Source: JBCKUK01 sp038924905
Lineage (GTDB): Bacteria > Pseudomonadota > Gammaproteobacteria > Burkholderiales > Methylophilaceae
DNA: 15,559 nucleotides
NCBI GenBank assembly: GCA_038924905.1
Contig: JBCKUK010000030.1
Coordinates: 1-15,559, forward strand
Direction: 5' to 3'
A model generated the notes under the pieces. That model had not been told where the DNA came from. It saw nothing but the letters and a program-made list of their open reading frames with translations, and did no database searches. Position 1 is the first letter of the stretch. The number at the start of each line of letters is the position of its first letter. Positions 1 through 7,027 of this stretch are shown here, piece by piece. The translations under genes were made by a program, and so were the position numbers.

Positions 1-2
1 TG

Positions 3-836
3 CGATTGCTGCCCGAAACTGCGGGCAGCCATTATTTTCCGGGGCTGGTCCTGGCCATCTTTTGGAGCCATAGTTTTTCGGGGCTGCGTTTTATCTACGC
101 AAGCTTTACCTCATTGGTCATCCTCATGGCCTTTAATCTGTTATTCATTATTTTTCATCCGATGCCTATCGCAGAGCTGGTGAGTACCAATTTTTACATC
201 GTGGCAACTATTACGCTTGCTGTCGGCGCCAGCTATTTATCCGAGCGCCAAAGCCGTATTTTATTTTTACAGGAACGCAAGCTGGATAACGAACGACAAC
301 ACCAGCTTAACCGTGCATTGCATGACAGCCTGACAGGTTTGCCCAATCGCGATTTGTTGCATGACCGGCTTGAACAGGCAATCAGCCAGGCAAGCCGTGA
401 TGAGCGTCCATGTGCCGGGCTGTTTATTGACCTTGACGGCTTCAAGTCTATCAACGATACCTATGGGCATAATGTGGGCGATTTATTTCTTAAGGAAGTG
501 GCTGCCAGATTTAAAGACATTATGCGTGAGACAGATACCCTGTCGCGTATTGGCGACGACGAGTTTTTTGTACTAGCGCGAGATATTAGTACTAAAGACG
601 CTGCAAAAGTTTTGGCTGATAAATTACTTAATCAATTGCAATTACCCTTTACGCTGGAGGATGGAACTATATTGCCGGGCGCGACTGTCAGCATTGGTGT
701 TTGTATTTTCCCTTATAAATATTGCACGCCTATGGATGTTGTGAGGCGGGCAGATCAGGCTATGTATGAGATTAGGCGTGGGAATAAAGCTGGTGTGGCT
801 TTTGCCAACAACGGGGCTGAAGATTCGGCCACTTAA
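3..836 (+). CDS. GGDEF-domain protein (putative diguanylate cyclase), 5'-truncated
   Basis: C-terminal part of a membrane-bound GGDEF protein. The reading frame is open to the left window edge, so the true start lies outside. Numbering from the TTG at position 6, residues 10-75 are hydrophobic and look like two or three membrane segments. A short charged, probably helical linker follows at about 78-105. The GGDEF domain begins at the DSLTGLPNR motif (107-115) and contains the DLDGFKSIND metal-binding stretch (142-151). The signature reads GDDEF (183-187), not GGDEF, so the second glycine is replaced by Asp. An RxxD product-inhibition site (RETD, 174-177) sits exactly five residues upstream, as in feedback-inhibited cyclases. 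Known for the family: two GTP are condensed to cyclic di-GMP. Because of the altered signature, activity is uncertain and it could be a c-di-GMP sensor. No EAL domain follows. Confidence 0.85.
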   Translation, partial: RLLPETAGSHYFPGLVLAIFWSHSFSGLRFIYASFTSLVILMAFNLLFIIFHPMPIAELVSTNFYIVATITLAVGASYLSERQSRILFLQERKLDNERQHQLNRALHDSLTGLPNRDLLHDRLEQAISQASRDERPCAGLFIDLDGFKSINDTYGHNVGDLFLKEVAARFKDIMRETDTLSRIGDDEFFVLARDISTKDAAKVLADKLLNQLQLPFTLEDGTILPGATVSIGVCIFPYKYCTPMDVVRRADQAMYEIRRGNKAGVAFANNGAEDSAT

Positions 837-850
837 GATTTTTCTGGCAG

Positions 851-859
851 TGATATAAT
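851..859 (+). promoter_or_regulatory. Extended -10 promoter candidate upstream of hisC
   Basis: The bases TGATATAAT form a perfect extended -10 element (TGn followed by TATAAT, hexamer 854-859). No good -35 is visible about 17 bp upstream, which extended -10 promoters can tolerate. It would start a transcript near 866, ahead of hisC. A terminator-like hairpin follows at once. Promoter function is inferred from the motif only. Confidence 0.4.
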
Positions 860-875
860 CAAACCCTTGAACATG

Positions 876-900
876 GCGGCGCAAGCCGCATTTTTATTTT
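876..900 (+). terminator. Terminator-like hairpin between the GGDEF gene and hisC
   Basis: A perfect 5-bp GC stem, GCGGC (876-880) with GCCGC (885-889), encloses a GCAA tetraloop and is followed by ATTTTTATTTT (890-900). This is the shape of a rho-independent terminator. It probably ends the GGDEF transcript. It also falls inside the leader of any hisC transcript starting at the -10 element at 854-859, so it could act as an attenuator. Confidence 0.55.
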
Positions 901-930
901 CTACGAACGGCAATATTCAGAGGGTTTAAC

Positions 931-2028
931 GTGGCTAAATTGTGCGTTTCTGCACCGCCTTATATTCAGTCTATTGCGCCATATCAGCCTGGTAAGCCAA
1001 TTAGTGATTTAGCGCGAGAGTTAGGTTTGCGGCCAGAGGAAATTGTGAAACTGGCCTCCAATGAAAATCCGCTTGGGGTAAGTCCAAAGGCGGAGGCAGC
1101 CATGCAGGCAGCGCTTTTAGATGTAGCTCGATATCCTGACGGCAATAGTTTTGTACTGCGCGACGCGGTTTGCGCAAAGTTTGGCGTAACTCTCGGTCAA
1201 TTGGTGTTTGGCAACGGGTCTAACGACATTCTGGAATTGGCAGCGCGCACCTTTTTGGTAGCTGGCGCGGAGGCAATTTATTCGCAACATGCATTTGCCG
1301 TTTATGCTTTGGTAACGCAGGCGGTAGGTGCGACTGGTGTTGTGGTTCCGGCCAAGGATTTTGGCCACGATTTAGGCGCCATGCTGGCCGCCATCACGCC
1401 AAAAACACGCATCATCTTTATTGCCAACCCCAATAACCCTACAGGTACATTACTGGGCAAGCAGGCGCTGTTGGCGTTTCTGAGACAAGTGCCCGGAAAC
1501 GTACTGGTAGTTCTGGATGAGGCCTACGATGAATATCTGCCGCCAGCGCTGAAGTCTGAAAGCATAGACTGGTTGGCTGAGTTTGATAATTTGATTATTT
1601 CGCGCACCTTTTCCAAGGCTTATGGTCTAGCTGGTCTGCGCGTTGGGTTCGGCATGGCTTCTAGCACGGTGGCGGATATGATGAACCGTGTACGCCAGCC
1701 ATTTAACGTGAATAGCGTGGCGCAGGCTGCTGCTGTAGCATCACTGGCGGATGATGAGTTTGTAGCACGCAGCTACGCCTTGAATCAGGCAGGGATGGCA
1801 CAAATTACGCAGGGCCTTGCCAAACTTGGGTTAACATTCATCCCATCATTTGGTAACTTTGTCAGCTTTCGCATAGGGAATGCCAGCGGGGTTTACCAGC
1901 GTCTACTTGAGAACGGCGTGATTGTTCGGCCAATTGCCAATTATGAAATGCCGGATTATTTGCGGGTGAGCATAGGGTTATTTGCCGAGAATGCTCGGTT
2001 TATGGAAGTGCTGGAAAAGATTATATAG
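931..2028 (+). CDS. hisC: Histidinol-phosphate aminotransferase
   Basis: A PLP-dependent class I/II (fold type I) aminotransferase of 365 residues, the usual length for HisC. It exchanges imidazole-acetol phosphate and L-histidinol phosphate with glutamate/2-oxoglutarate. Visible motifs are SNENPLG (43-49), a glycine-rich GNGSND cofactor-binding segment (94-99), NPNNPTG (166-172), the pyridine-nitrogen Asp in LDEAYDEY (about 196) and the Schiff-base lysine in SRTFSKAYGLAGLRVGFG (K229). The start is GTG at 931, preceded by a CAGAGGG ribosome binding site; no nearby ATG fits better. The next gene, a DAHP synthase, begins 13 bp after the stop and is probably cotranscribed. That aromatic-pathway context suggests the enzyme may also, or mainly, transaminate aromatic keto acids, as reported for some HisC paralogues; this is inference. 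Confidence 0.93.
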   Translation: MAKLCVSAPPYIQSIAPYQPGKPISDLARELGLRPEEIVKLASNENPLGVSPKAEAAMQAALLDVARYPDGNSFVLRDAVCAKFGVTLGQLVFGNGSNDILELAARTFLVAGAEAIYSQHAFAVYALVTQAVGATGVVVPAKDFGHDLGAMLAAITPKTRIIFIANPNNPTGTLLGKQALLAFLRQVPGNVLVVLDEAYDEYLPPALKSESIDWLAEFDNLIISRTFSKAYGLAGLRVGFGMASSTVADMMNRVRQPFNVNSVAQAAAVASLADDEFVARSYALNQAGMAQITQGLAKLGLTFIPSFGNFVSFRIGNASGVYQRLLENGVIVRPIANYEMPDYLRVSIGLFAENARFMEVLEKII

Positions 2029-2041
2029 CCAAAGAATATTA

Positions 2042-3136
2042 ATGACTGCATACGAAAAATTAGCTACGGATGATGTCCGTATCCTCGAAATCAAAGACTT
2101 GATTTTGCCATTAACCTTGCTGAATCGCCTGAAAGAAAGTGCAGCGACCACGCAAAATATATTGGCGACTCGTGCATCAATTCACCGTATTTTGCACGAT
2201 GCGGATGACCGTTTGCTGGTGATTATTGGACCCTGCTCTATTCATGATACGGAGGCAGGGTTGGAGTATGCGCGTCGGCTGCTGGAAGCGCGTAAAAATT
2301 TAGAGGCCGATTTGTTGATTGTCATGCGTGTATATTTTGAGAAGCCGCGCACCACTGTGGGCTGGAAGGGTTTAATTAACGACCCGCATCTCGATGGCAG
2401 TTACGACATTAACGAGGGTTTGGAAAAAGCGCGTAAATTTTTGCTGGATGTGAATGAGCTAGGCATGCCAGCAGGCATGGAGTTCCTGGATACCATTACC
2501 CCGCAATATACTGCAGACTTGGTAAGCTGGGGTGCAATTGGCGCACGTACAACAGAGTCGCAAATACATCGCGAGTTGGCTTCCGGCTTATCCTGTCCGG
2601 TAGGTTTCAAGAATGGCACTGATGGCAGTGTGCGTGTGGCGATGGATGCGATTAAGACAGCTTCCAGCCCACATCATTTTCTTTCAGTCACCAAGGAAGG
2701 ACATTCGGCCATTATTTCGACGACAGGTAATGACGACTGCCACGTGATTCTGCGTGGAGGAAAAACGCCTAATCACGATGCGGCGAGCGTAGATTCAGCT
2801 TGCAAGACCTTAGCCTCCGAAGGCTTGGCGCCTAGGCTGATGATTGATTGCAGCCACGGCAATAGTGGCAAGCAGTTTCTTCGGCAAAAAGAGGTTGGCA
2901 ATGATATTGGCAATCAAGTTTCTAATGGGGATACGCGCATTATTGGCGTAATGATAGAGTCGCATCTTAAAGAGGGGCGACAAGAACATACCCTGGGTAG
3001 CGCCCTGGAATACGGTAAATCAATCACGGATGCCTGTTTGGGTTGGCAGGACAGTGTGGAATTGCTTGAAATGCTGGCTTCCTCTGCGCGTTTGCGTCGG
3101 CAGAAGCTTAATAGTATGGCTGCTAACAGCAAATAA
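2042..3136 (+). CDS. aroG: 3-deoxy-7-phosphoheptulonate (DAHP) synthase, class I
   Basis: The first committed step of the shikimate pathway, condensing phosphoenolpyruvate with erythrose 4-phosphate in the cytosol. The protein has 364 residues, close to the roughly 350 of E. coli AroG/AroF/AroH. Visible motifs are IGPCSIHD with the metal-ligand Cys65, RVYFEKPRTTVGWKG, GARTTESQIHRELASGLSCP leading into VGFKNGTDG, HVILRGGKTPNH and DCSHGNSGK. The ATG at 2042 was chosen because it gives the family N-terminus and lies 13 bp after hisC; the open frame extends back to 1982 but would overlap hisC. The ribosome binding site is weak (AAAGA), so translation may be coupled to hisC. Which aromatic amino acid inhibits it cannot be read from the sequence, so the paralogue letter is tentative. 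A strong terminator follows. Confidence 0.93.
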   Translation: MTAYEKLATDDVRILEIKDLILPLTLLNRLKESAATTQNILATRASIHRILHDADDRLLVIIGPCSIHDTEAGLEYARRLLEARKNLEADLLIVMRVYFEKPRTTVGWKGLINDPHLDGSYDINEGLEKARKFLLDVNELGMPAGMEFLDTITPQYTADLVSWGAIGARTTESQIHRELASGLSCPVGFKNGTDGSVRVAMDAIKTASSPHHFLSVTKEGHSAIISTTGNDDCHVILRGGKTPNHDAASVDSACKTLASEGLAPRLMIDCSHGNSGKQFLRQKEVGNDIGNQVSNGDTRIIGVMIESHLKEGRQEHTLGSALEYGKSITDACLGWQDSVELLEMLASSARLRRQKLNSMAANSK

Positions 3137-3182
3137 AAAGCCGAGCGTGTGGTTTGTTCAAGGCTTCATTGGCCCGATAAAG

Positions 3183-3221
3183 GCGCTATTACGCAGGTTT
3201 CAGCAGGAATAGCGCTTTTTT
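3183..3221 (+). terminator. Rho-independent terminator after the DAHP synthase gene
   Basis: GCGCTATT (3183-3190) pairs with AATAGCGC (3208-3215) around a 17-nt loop, followed by a run of six T (3216-3221). It lies about 50 bp after the stop codon of the DAHP synthase gene and separates that operon from the PQQ operon. Confidence 0.8.
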
Positions 3222-3254
3222 GTTTATCCAGACCAAAAAATCAGGCATAGCTCA

Positions 3255-3264
3255 TGATTATACT
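3255..3264 (+). promoter_or_regulatory. Possible promoter for the pqq operon
   Basis: A TATACT hexamer at 3259-3264, with a TG pair at 3255-3256 two bases upstream, is the best -10-like match in the pqqA upstream region. No convincing -35 is seen. Transcription from here would give a leader of about 120 nt that contains the palindromes near 3323-3362. Confidence 0.3.
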
Positions 3265-3392
3265 TAGTAAAGTTTCCGTGTTTTAACCCTGTTTTAAGCA
3301 AGGACAGGCGCGGAGAATGCACTTCACGTGAAAGTTGTTCGACAACGAATTTCTGAAACGTGTTATTTAATCAATAAAACAGGAGATTTATT

Positions 3393-3464
3393 ATGTGGAC
3401 CAAACCAGCCGCTACCGAAATGCGTTTCGGTTTTGAAGTAACTATGTACGTTTGCAATCGCTAA
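3393..3464 (+). CDS. pqqA: Coenzyme PQQ precursor peptide PqqA
   Basis: A 23-residue ribosomally made peptide, the substrate from which PQQ is built. The translation begins MWTKPA, passes through FGFEVTMY and ends YVCNR. The glutamate and tyrosine that become PQQ are at the canonical places, E15 and Y19, with the E-x3-Y spacing of PqqA. The start ATG has an AGGAG ribosome binding site (3381-3385) seven bases upstream. Known for the family: PqqD chaperones the peptide to the radical SAM enzyme PqqE, which crosslinks the two side chains. PqqA is usually made in excess of the enzymes, and the hairpin terminator just downstream (3489-3523) fits that. An imperfect 15-bp tandem repeat begins inside the last codons and runs past the stop. 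Confidence 0.97.
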   Translation: MWTKPAATEMRFGFEVTMYVCNR

Positions 3465-3484
3465 GATAGTAATCGTTAAGATAG
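3456..3484 (+). repeat. Imperfect 15-bp tandem repeat over the pqqA stop codon
   Basis: AATCGCTAAGATAG (3456-3469) is repeated as AATCGTTAAGATAG (3471-3484), with one mismatch and a 15-bp period. The first copy contains the last codons and the TAA stop of pqqA. The second copy is non-coding and lies just before the terminator stem. It looks like a local duplication of the gene end. Confidence 0.8.
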
Positions 3485-3488
3485 CAAC

Positions 3489-3523
3489 CCGGGCTACTTA
3501 ACGGTAGCCCGGTTTGTCTTTTT
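3489..3523 (+). terminator. Intra-operon terminator/attenuator between pqqA and pqqB
   Basis: CCGGGCTAC (3489-3497) pairs perfectly with GTAGCCCGG (3504-3512) around a 6-nt loop and is followed by TTTGTCTTTTT (3513-3523). It is a good rho-independent terminator 25 bp after the pqqA stop. Partial termination here would yield a short abundant pqqA mRNA and a rarer full pqqABCDE mRNA. Confidence 0.85.
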
Positions 3524-3548
3524 AGAGCGATGAAGGCTAGCTAAAGCT

Positions 3549-3554
3549 TATAAT
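3549..3554 (+). promoter_or_regulatory. Candidate -10 element for pqqB
   Basis: A perfect TATAAT hexamer lies 31 bp before the pqqB ATG and after the intra-operon terminator. No clear -35 is found at standard spacing. If used, it would let pqqBCDE be transcribed independently of read-through from pqqA. Confidence 0.35.
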
Positions 3555-3585
3555 CGTTCTTAATTTATTAGCGACAGAGAATTTA

Positions 3586-4503
3586 ATGCACATTCATGTT
3601 TTAGGCGCGTCAGCAGGCGGCGGCTTTCCGCAGTGGAACTGTAATTGTTTTAATTGTGACGGACTGCGCAAACGCACTATTAAAGCCACCAAGCGCACAC
3701 AGTCATCTGTCTGCGTGAGTGGTGATGGCATCAATTGGGTACTATTCAATGCTTCCCCAGATGTGCTGCAACAGATTCAGGATTTCCCACCATTACAACC
3801 AGGCCGCGCAATTCGTGATACCGGCATTGTCGGCATCGTGTTGATTGATGCGCAGATTGACCATACAACAGGTTTGCTGATGTTGCGTGAAGGCACGGTC
3901 AAACGCGAGATTTACTGTACCGACATGGTGTATCAGGATTTAACCACGGGCAACCCGCTACTGAATATTCTGGGTCATTACTGCGGCATCAACCATCATG
4001 CAGTGCCAACCGATGGCAAAACTTCCTTTGAAATCCCCGGCGCAGCCAATTTAAAATTTACCGCAGTCGCACTCAAGAGTGCAGCGCCTCCATATTCCCC
4101 TCACCGCAACAACCCGCACCCGGGCGACACCATAGGCGTACTGATTGAAGATACCAAAACGGCAAAAAAAGTTTGGTATTCACCAGGCCTGGGTGAGATA
4201 GAGCCGCATCTGCCGCCTTTGATGCAACAGGCGGATTGCATCATGGTGGATGGGACTTTCTGGACCGATACGGAGATGATCGATCTCGGCTTGCTGGATA
4301 AGACTGCGCGTGATATCGGCCATATCCCACAATCCGGAGAGGGCGGCATGATGGAGGAGTTATCCGTCTTTCCTAAAGCGCGTAAAATTTTGATTCACAT
4401 CAATAACACCAACTCGATTTTAAGAGAAGATTCAGCTGAGCGTGCAGAGCTCACCCGTCGTGGTATTGAAGTGGCGTATGACGGTATGGATATTTACCTT
4501 TAA
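3586..4503 (+). CDS. pqqB: Pyrroloquinoline quinone biosynthesis protein PqqB
   Basis: A 305-residue metallo-beta-lactamase-fold protein of PQQ biosynthesis, full length for the family. It opens with the glycine-rich ASAGGGFPQWN segment and the family Cys cluster CNCFNC (C19, C21, C24), thought to bind structural zinc. Next come a DAQIDHTTGLL segment that replaces the classical HxHxDH site, and the C-terminal HINNTN motif. Family knowledge: PqqB has been reported as an iron-dependent hydroxylase acting on the tyrosine of the Glu-Tyr crosslinked intermediate; an older proposal was export of PQQ. It is cytosolic, with no signal peptide. The ATG at 3586 is preceded by AGAG. pqqC starts 10 bp after its stop, so the two are cotranscribed. 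Confidence 0.96.
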   Translation: MHIHVLGASAGGGFPQWNCNCFNCDGLRKRTIKATKRTQSSVCVSGDGINWVLFNASPDVLQQIQDFPPLQPGRAIRDTGIVGIVLIDAQIDHTTGLLMLREGTVKREIYCTDMVYQDLTTGNPLLNILGHYCGINHHAVPTDGKTSFEIPGAANLKFTAVALKSAAPPYSPHRNNPHPGDTIGVLIEDTKTAKKVWYSPGLGEIEPHLPPLMQQADCIMVDGTFWTDTEMIDLGLLDKTARDIGHIPQSGEGGMMEELSVFPKARKILIHINNTNSILREDSAERAELTRRGIEVAYDGMDIYL

Positions 4504-4512
4504 GAGGACATT

Positions 4513-5256
4513 ATGAGTAAACCCTGGAGTCGAGAAGAATTTGAAGAAAAGTTGCGTGAAAAGGGCAAGGGTTATCATATTTACCACCCGTTTCACGTGA
4601 TGATGTATGAAGGCAAGCTAACTAAAGAACAGCTGCAATGCTGGGTAGCGAACCGTTTTTATTACCAGATTGGCATCCCCGTCAAAGACGCGGCGATTTT
4701 GTCCAATTGCCCGGATAAAGAAATTCGTAAAGGCTGGATAGTACGTATCACAGATCATGACGGCGATGGCAAAAATGAAGGCGGCATTGAGGCCTGGATC
4801 AAGCTGGGCGATGCTGTTGGCCTGACGCGGGAAGAGGTGACTTCACTCAAGTTGGTAAGTCCCGGTGTGAAGTTTGCGGTAGATGCCTATATCAATTTTG
4901 CCCGTCAGCGTCCTTGGCAGGAATCGGTATGTTCGTCGCTCACTGAATTATTCGCCCCGCATATTCACCAGCAGCGCATCAGTTCCTGGCCAACCATGTA
5001 CCCCTGGATTAAAGAGGAAGGTTTGATTTATTTTAAAAAGCGTCTGATAGAAGCACGTCGTGATGTAGAGCAGGGTTTGGGTGTAACACTGGATTACTTC
5101 AGCCAAAGCCGCGAGATGCAGGAAAAGGCGCTGGATATATTGCAATTCAAGCTCAATGTACTATGGGTGATTGCAGATTCCATCATGCTGGCTTGTACCG
5201 ACATAAAAGTCGAAGGGCACGATTACCTCCGTCAACCTGTCATACACTTTGATTGA
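4513..5256 (+). CDS. pqqC: Pyrroloquinoline-quinone synthase PqqC
   Basis: A 247-residue cofactorless oxidase of the heme-oxygenase/TenA-like all-helical fold. It catalyses the last step of PQQ synthesis, ring closure and eight-electron oxidation of AHQQ by O2. The visible family segments are GYHIYHPFHVMM near the N-terminus, WVANRFYYQ with the catalytic Arg/Tyr region, IPVKDAAILSNCPD and RITDHDGDG with an active-site His. The start ATG has an AGAGG ribosome binding site spaced 6 bp. The stop codon is 5 bp before the chosen pqqD start. The length and all recognised blocks are intact, so it should be functional. Confidence 0.96.
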   Translation: MSKPWSREEFEEKLREKGKGYHIYHPFHVMMYEGKLTKEQLQCWVANRFYYQIGIPVKDAAILSNCPDKEIRKGWIVRITDHDGDGKNEGGIEAWIKLGDAVGLTREEVTSLKLVSPGVKFAVDAYINFARQRPWQESVCSSLTELFAPHIHQQRISSWPTMYPWIKEEGLIYFKKRLIEARRDVEQGLGVTLDYFSQSREMQEKALDILQFKLNVLWVIADSIMLACTDIKVEGHDYLRQPVIHFD

Positions 5257-5261
5257 GTAAT

Positions 5262-5543
5262 ATGGAAAACGACATTCAACATTCAGATGTCTATGCACTG
5301 GCGCACCACCACCGTTTTCAGTGGGAAGAGGCACAGCAAAGCTATGTGATACTTTTTCCAGAAGGCATGGTCAAACTGCATGGCGGGGCAGGTGAAGTAT
5401 TGAAGCGTGTAGATGGCAAGGCCACTGTAGGCGACATCGTAGCTGAGCTGAAAGCGGCTTTCCCCGATGCTGATGGCATCGAAGACGATATTATCGGGAT
5501 GTTTGATTTGGCAGTAGGTAAGGCCTGGCTGCGTAATATTTAG
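5262..5543 (+). CDS. pqqD: PqqA-binding peptide chaperone PqqD
   Basis: A 93-residue protein of the PqqD/RiPP recognition element family (winged helix-turn-helix fold). It binds the PqqA precursor and presents it to PqqE. The HHHRFQWEEAQQSYVILFPEGMVKL region gives the typical beta strands, and LKRVDGKATVGDIVAEL gives the helical part. The ATG at 5262 was chosen. A TTG at 5253 in the same frame would overlap the pqqC stop (TTGA) and add three residues; neither has a strong ribosome binding site, so translation may be coupled to pqqC. pqqE follows after 23 bp. The protein is separate here, not fused to PqqC as in some methylotrophs. Confidence 0.93.
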   Translation: MENDIQHSDVYALAHHHRFQWEEAQQSYVILFPEGMVKLHGGAGEVLKRVDGKATVGDIVAELKAAFPDADGIEDDIIGMFDLAVGKAWLRNI

Positions 5544-5566
5544 GCCGGAAGTTAAGGAGCGACAAA

Positions 5567-6802
5567 ATGACACAGGCAACCTCGTTAGGCGAATCAGTTG
5601 TGCAAAAAGAACTACATGCACAAGCCCAGAACAATGGCGTAGCCGCCAACATTACGCAGACCCAGCCGCTATGGCTGCTGGCTGAGATAACATATCGCTG
5701 TCCGTTGCACTGTGCCTTCTGCTATAACCCGACCGATTACGACAAACATACGCACAATGAGCTCAGTACCGAACAATGGATACAGGTGCTGCGTGATGCA
5801 CGCAAGCTGGGCGCGATACAACTTGGCATATCCGGCGGTGAGCCGCTACTGCGCGATGATATTGAAGACATCGTTATTGAAGCGAAAAAGCTTGGTTACT
5901 ACAGCAACCTGATTACTTCCGGCGTTGGCCTGACCGAGAAACGCATTCAGGCCTTCAAGGAAGGCGGTCTCGACCATATCCAGCTTTCCATGCATGACAT
6001 CACCGAAGAAATTAACAATTTCATCACCAATACCAAAACCTTTGAACTGAAGAAAAAAGTCGCCGCCATGATCAAGAATCACGGCTACCCGATGGTGCTG
6101 AACGTGGTGATACACCGCTACAACATTGACCATATCAAGGAAATCCTGGAAATGGCAGAAGGCCTTGGTGCCGACTATGTAGAGCTCGCCAATACCCAGT
6201 ACTACGGCTGGTCGCTGGTAAACCGTAACCAGCTGATGCCGCTGAAAGAGCAGATTGATCATGCGGAAGCGGTGACCAATGAGTTCCGCAAAAAAGTCGG
6301 CAACAAGATGAAGATTTTCTTTGTGGTGCCTGACTATTTCTCAGATCGCCCCAAGAAGTGCATGAATGGCTGGGGTGAGGTGTTCATGATTGTGACGGCC
6401 AATGGCGATGTATTGCCCTGCCATTCAGCGCGCGTGCTACCTAATATGCAATTCCCCAATGTGCGTGAAGAAGGCCTGGAATGGGCGTGGAAAGACTCGC
6501 CTGCGTTTAATAAATACCGTGGCAAGGACTGGATGAAGGAACCGTGCCGCACCTGTCCAGAGCAGGATAAAGACCTGGGTGGTTGTCGTTGTCAGGCGTT
6601 TCTATTGTCGGGCGATGCAGAAATGGCCGACCCGGTATGCAGCCTGTCACCCAACCATCACCTGATTGGAAAAGCGATCGAGGATTCCAAAAATCCAGTA
6701 CTTCGGTCGCAGCCGATTATTTTCCGCACAGACAAGAACTCCAAGAAATACGCCAGCGGCGAATCAAGAGAACGTGTAGAAGAGTTCCACGCTCTGCCAT
6801 AA
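5567..6802 (+). CDS. pqqE: PqqA peptide cyclase PqqE (radical SAM)
   Basis: A 411-residue radical SAM/SPASM enzyme that forms the first carbon-carbon bond between Glu and Tyr of PqqA. The radical SAM cluster motif CPLHCAFC (C45, C49, C52) is followed by the SAM-binding GGEPLL motif. The C-terminal SPASM region supplies auxiliary-cluster cysteines: C265 (CMNGWGEV), C285 (LPCHS), C327 and C330 (CRTC), C340 and C342 (CRC), and C358 (VCSLSP). About 35 residues precede the catalytic domain, a longer N-terminus than in many homologues, with low complexity. The ATG at 5567 has a strong AAGGAG site. It ends the operon: no pqqF or pqqG protease gene follows in the window, and a dispersed repeat begins within 10 bp. 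Confidence 0.96.
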   Translation: MTQATSLGESVVQKELHAQAQNNGVAANITQTQPLWLLAEITYRCPLHCAFCYNPTDYDKHTHNELSTEQWIQVLRDARKLGAIQLGISGGEPLLRDDIEDIVIEAKKLGYYSNLITSGVGLTEKRIQAFKEGGLDHIQLSMHDITEEINNFITNTKTFELKKKVAAMIKNHGYPMVLNVVIHRYNIDHIKEILEMAEGLGADYVELANTQYYGWSLVNRNQLMPLKEQIDHAEAVTNEFRKKVGNKMKIFFVVPDYFSDRPKKCMNGWGEVFMIVTANGDVLPCHSARVLPNMQFPNVREEGLEWAWKDSPAFNKYRGKDWMKEPCRTCPEQDKDLGGCRCQAFLLSGDAEMADPVCSLSPNHHLIGKAIEDSKNPVLRSQPIIFRTDKNSKKYASGESRERVEEFHALP

Positions 6803-6810
6803 TAACGAGC

Positions 6811-6935
6811 CGTCATTCCGGCGTACTCGTAAAGAGCATGCCCATCCTCGCTAGGCCGCTTCGCGGCAAGTCGGATGCAAGGCCGGAATCCAAGCCTTTA
6901 AAATCTACTGGATACCAGCCTCCGCTGGTATGACG
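6811..6935 (+). repeat. Dispersed palindromic repeat element (CGTCATTCCGG type)
   Basis: The left end reads CGTCATTCCGGCG and the right end GGTATGACG, an imperfect inverted repeat. Inside are GGCCGGAATCC and a perfect 8-bp hairpin, ATACCAGC (6912-6919) with GCTGGTAT (6924-6931). A related shorter element is at 13527-13592. These are proteobacterial miniature repeats of the intergenic palindrome type. This copy lies directly after pqqE, where it may stabilise or end the transcript. Confidence 0.7.
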
Positions 6936-6980
6936 AACTAAGCATTGATAGCTAAATTTAGTTGTATTGTGGTTAAATTG

Positions 6981-7006
6981 AGCGCACTGATTTCAGTGCG
7001 CTTTTT
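6981..7006 (+). terminator. Rho-independent terminator after the pqq operon
   Basis: AGCGCACT (6981-6988) pairs with AGTGCGCT (6995-7002), followed by a short T run to 7006. The hairpin ends transcription from the pqqE side and isolates the downstream MFS gene. Confidence 0.8.
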
Positions 7007-7027
7007 CCTTTGAGACATACCTATTAA

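Noticed and set aside
1982..2041. Earlier start for the DAHP synthase
   Set aside because: It would overlap hisC by 47 bp and add 20 residues unlike the family; the ATG at 2042 gives the family N-terminus.
5846..6262. 138-residue minus-strand open frame
   Set aside because: Antisense shadow of the radical SAM part of pqqE, with no credible ribosome binding site or domain.
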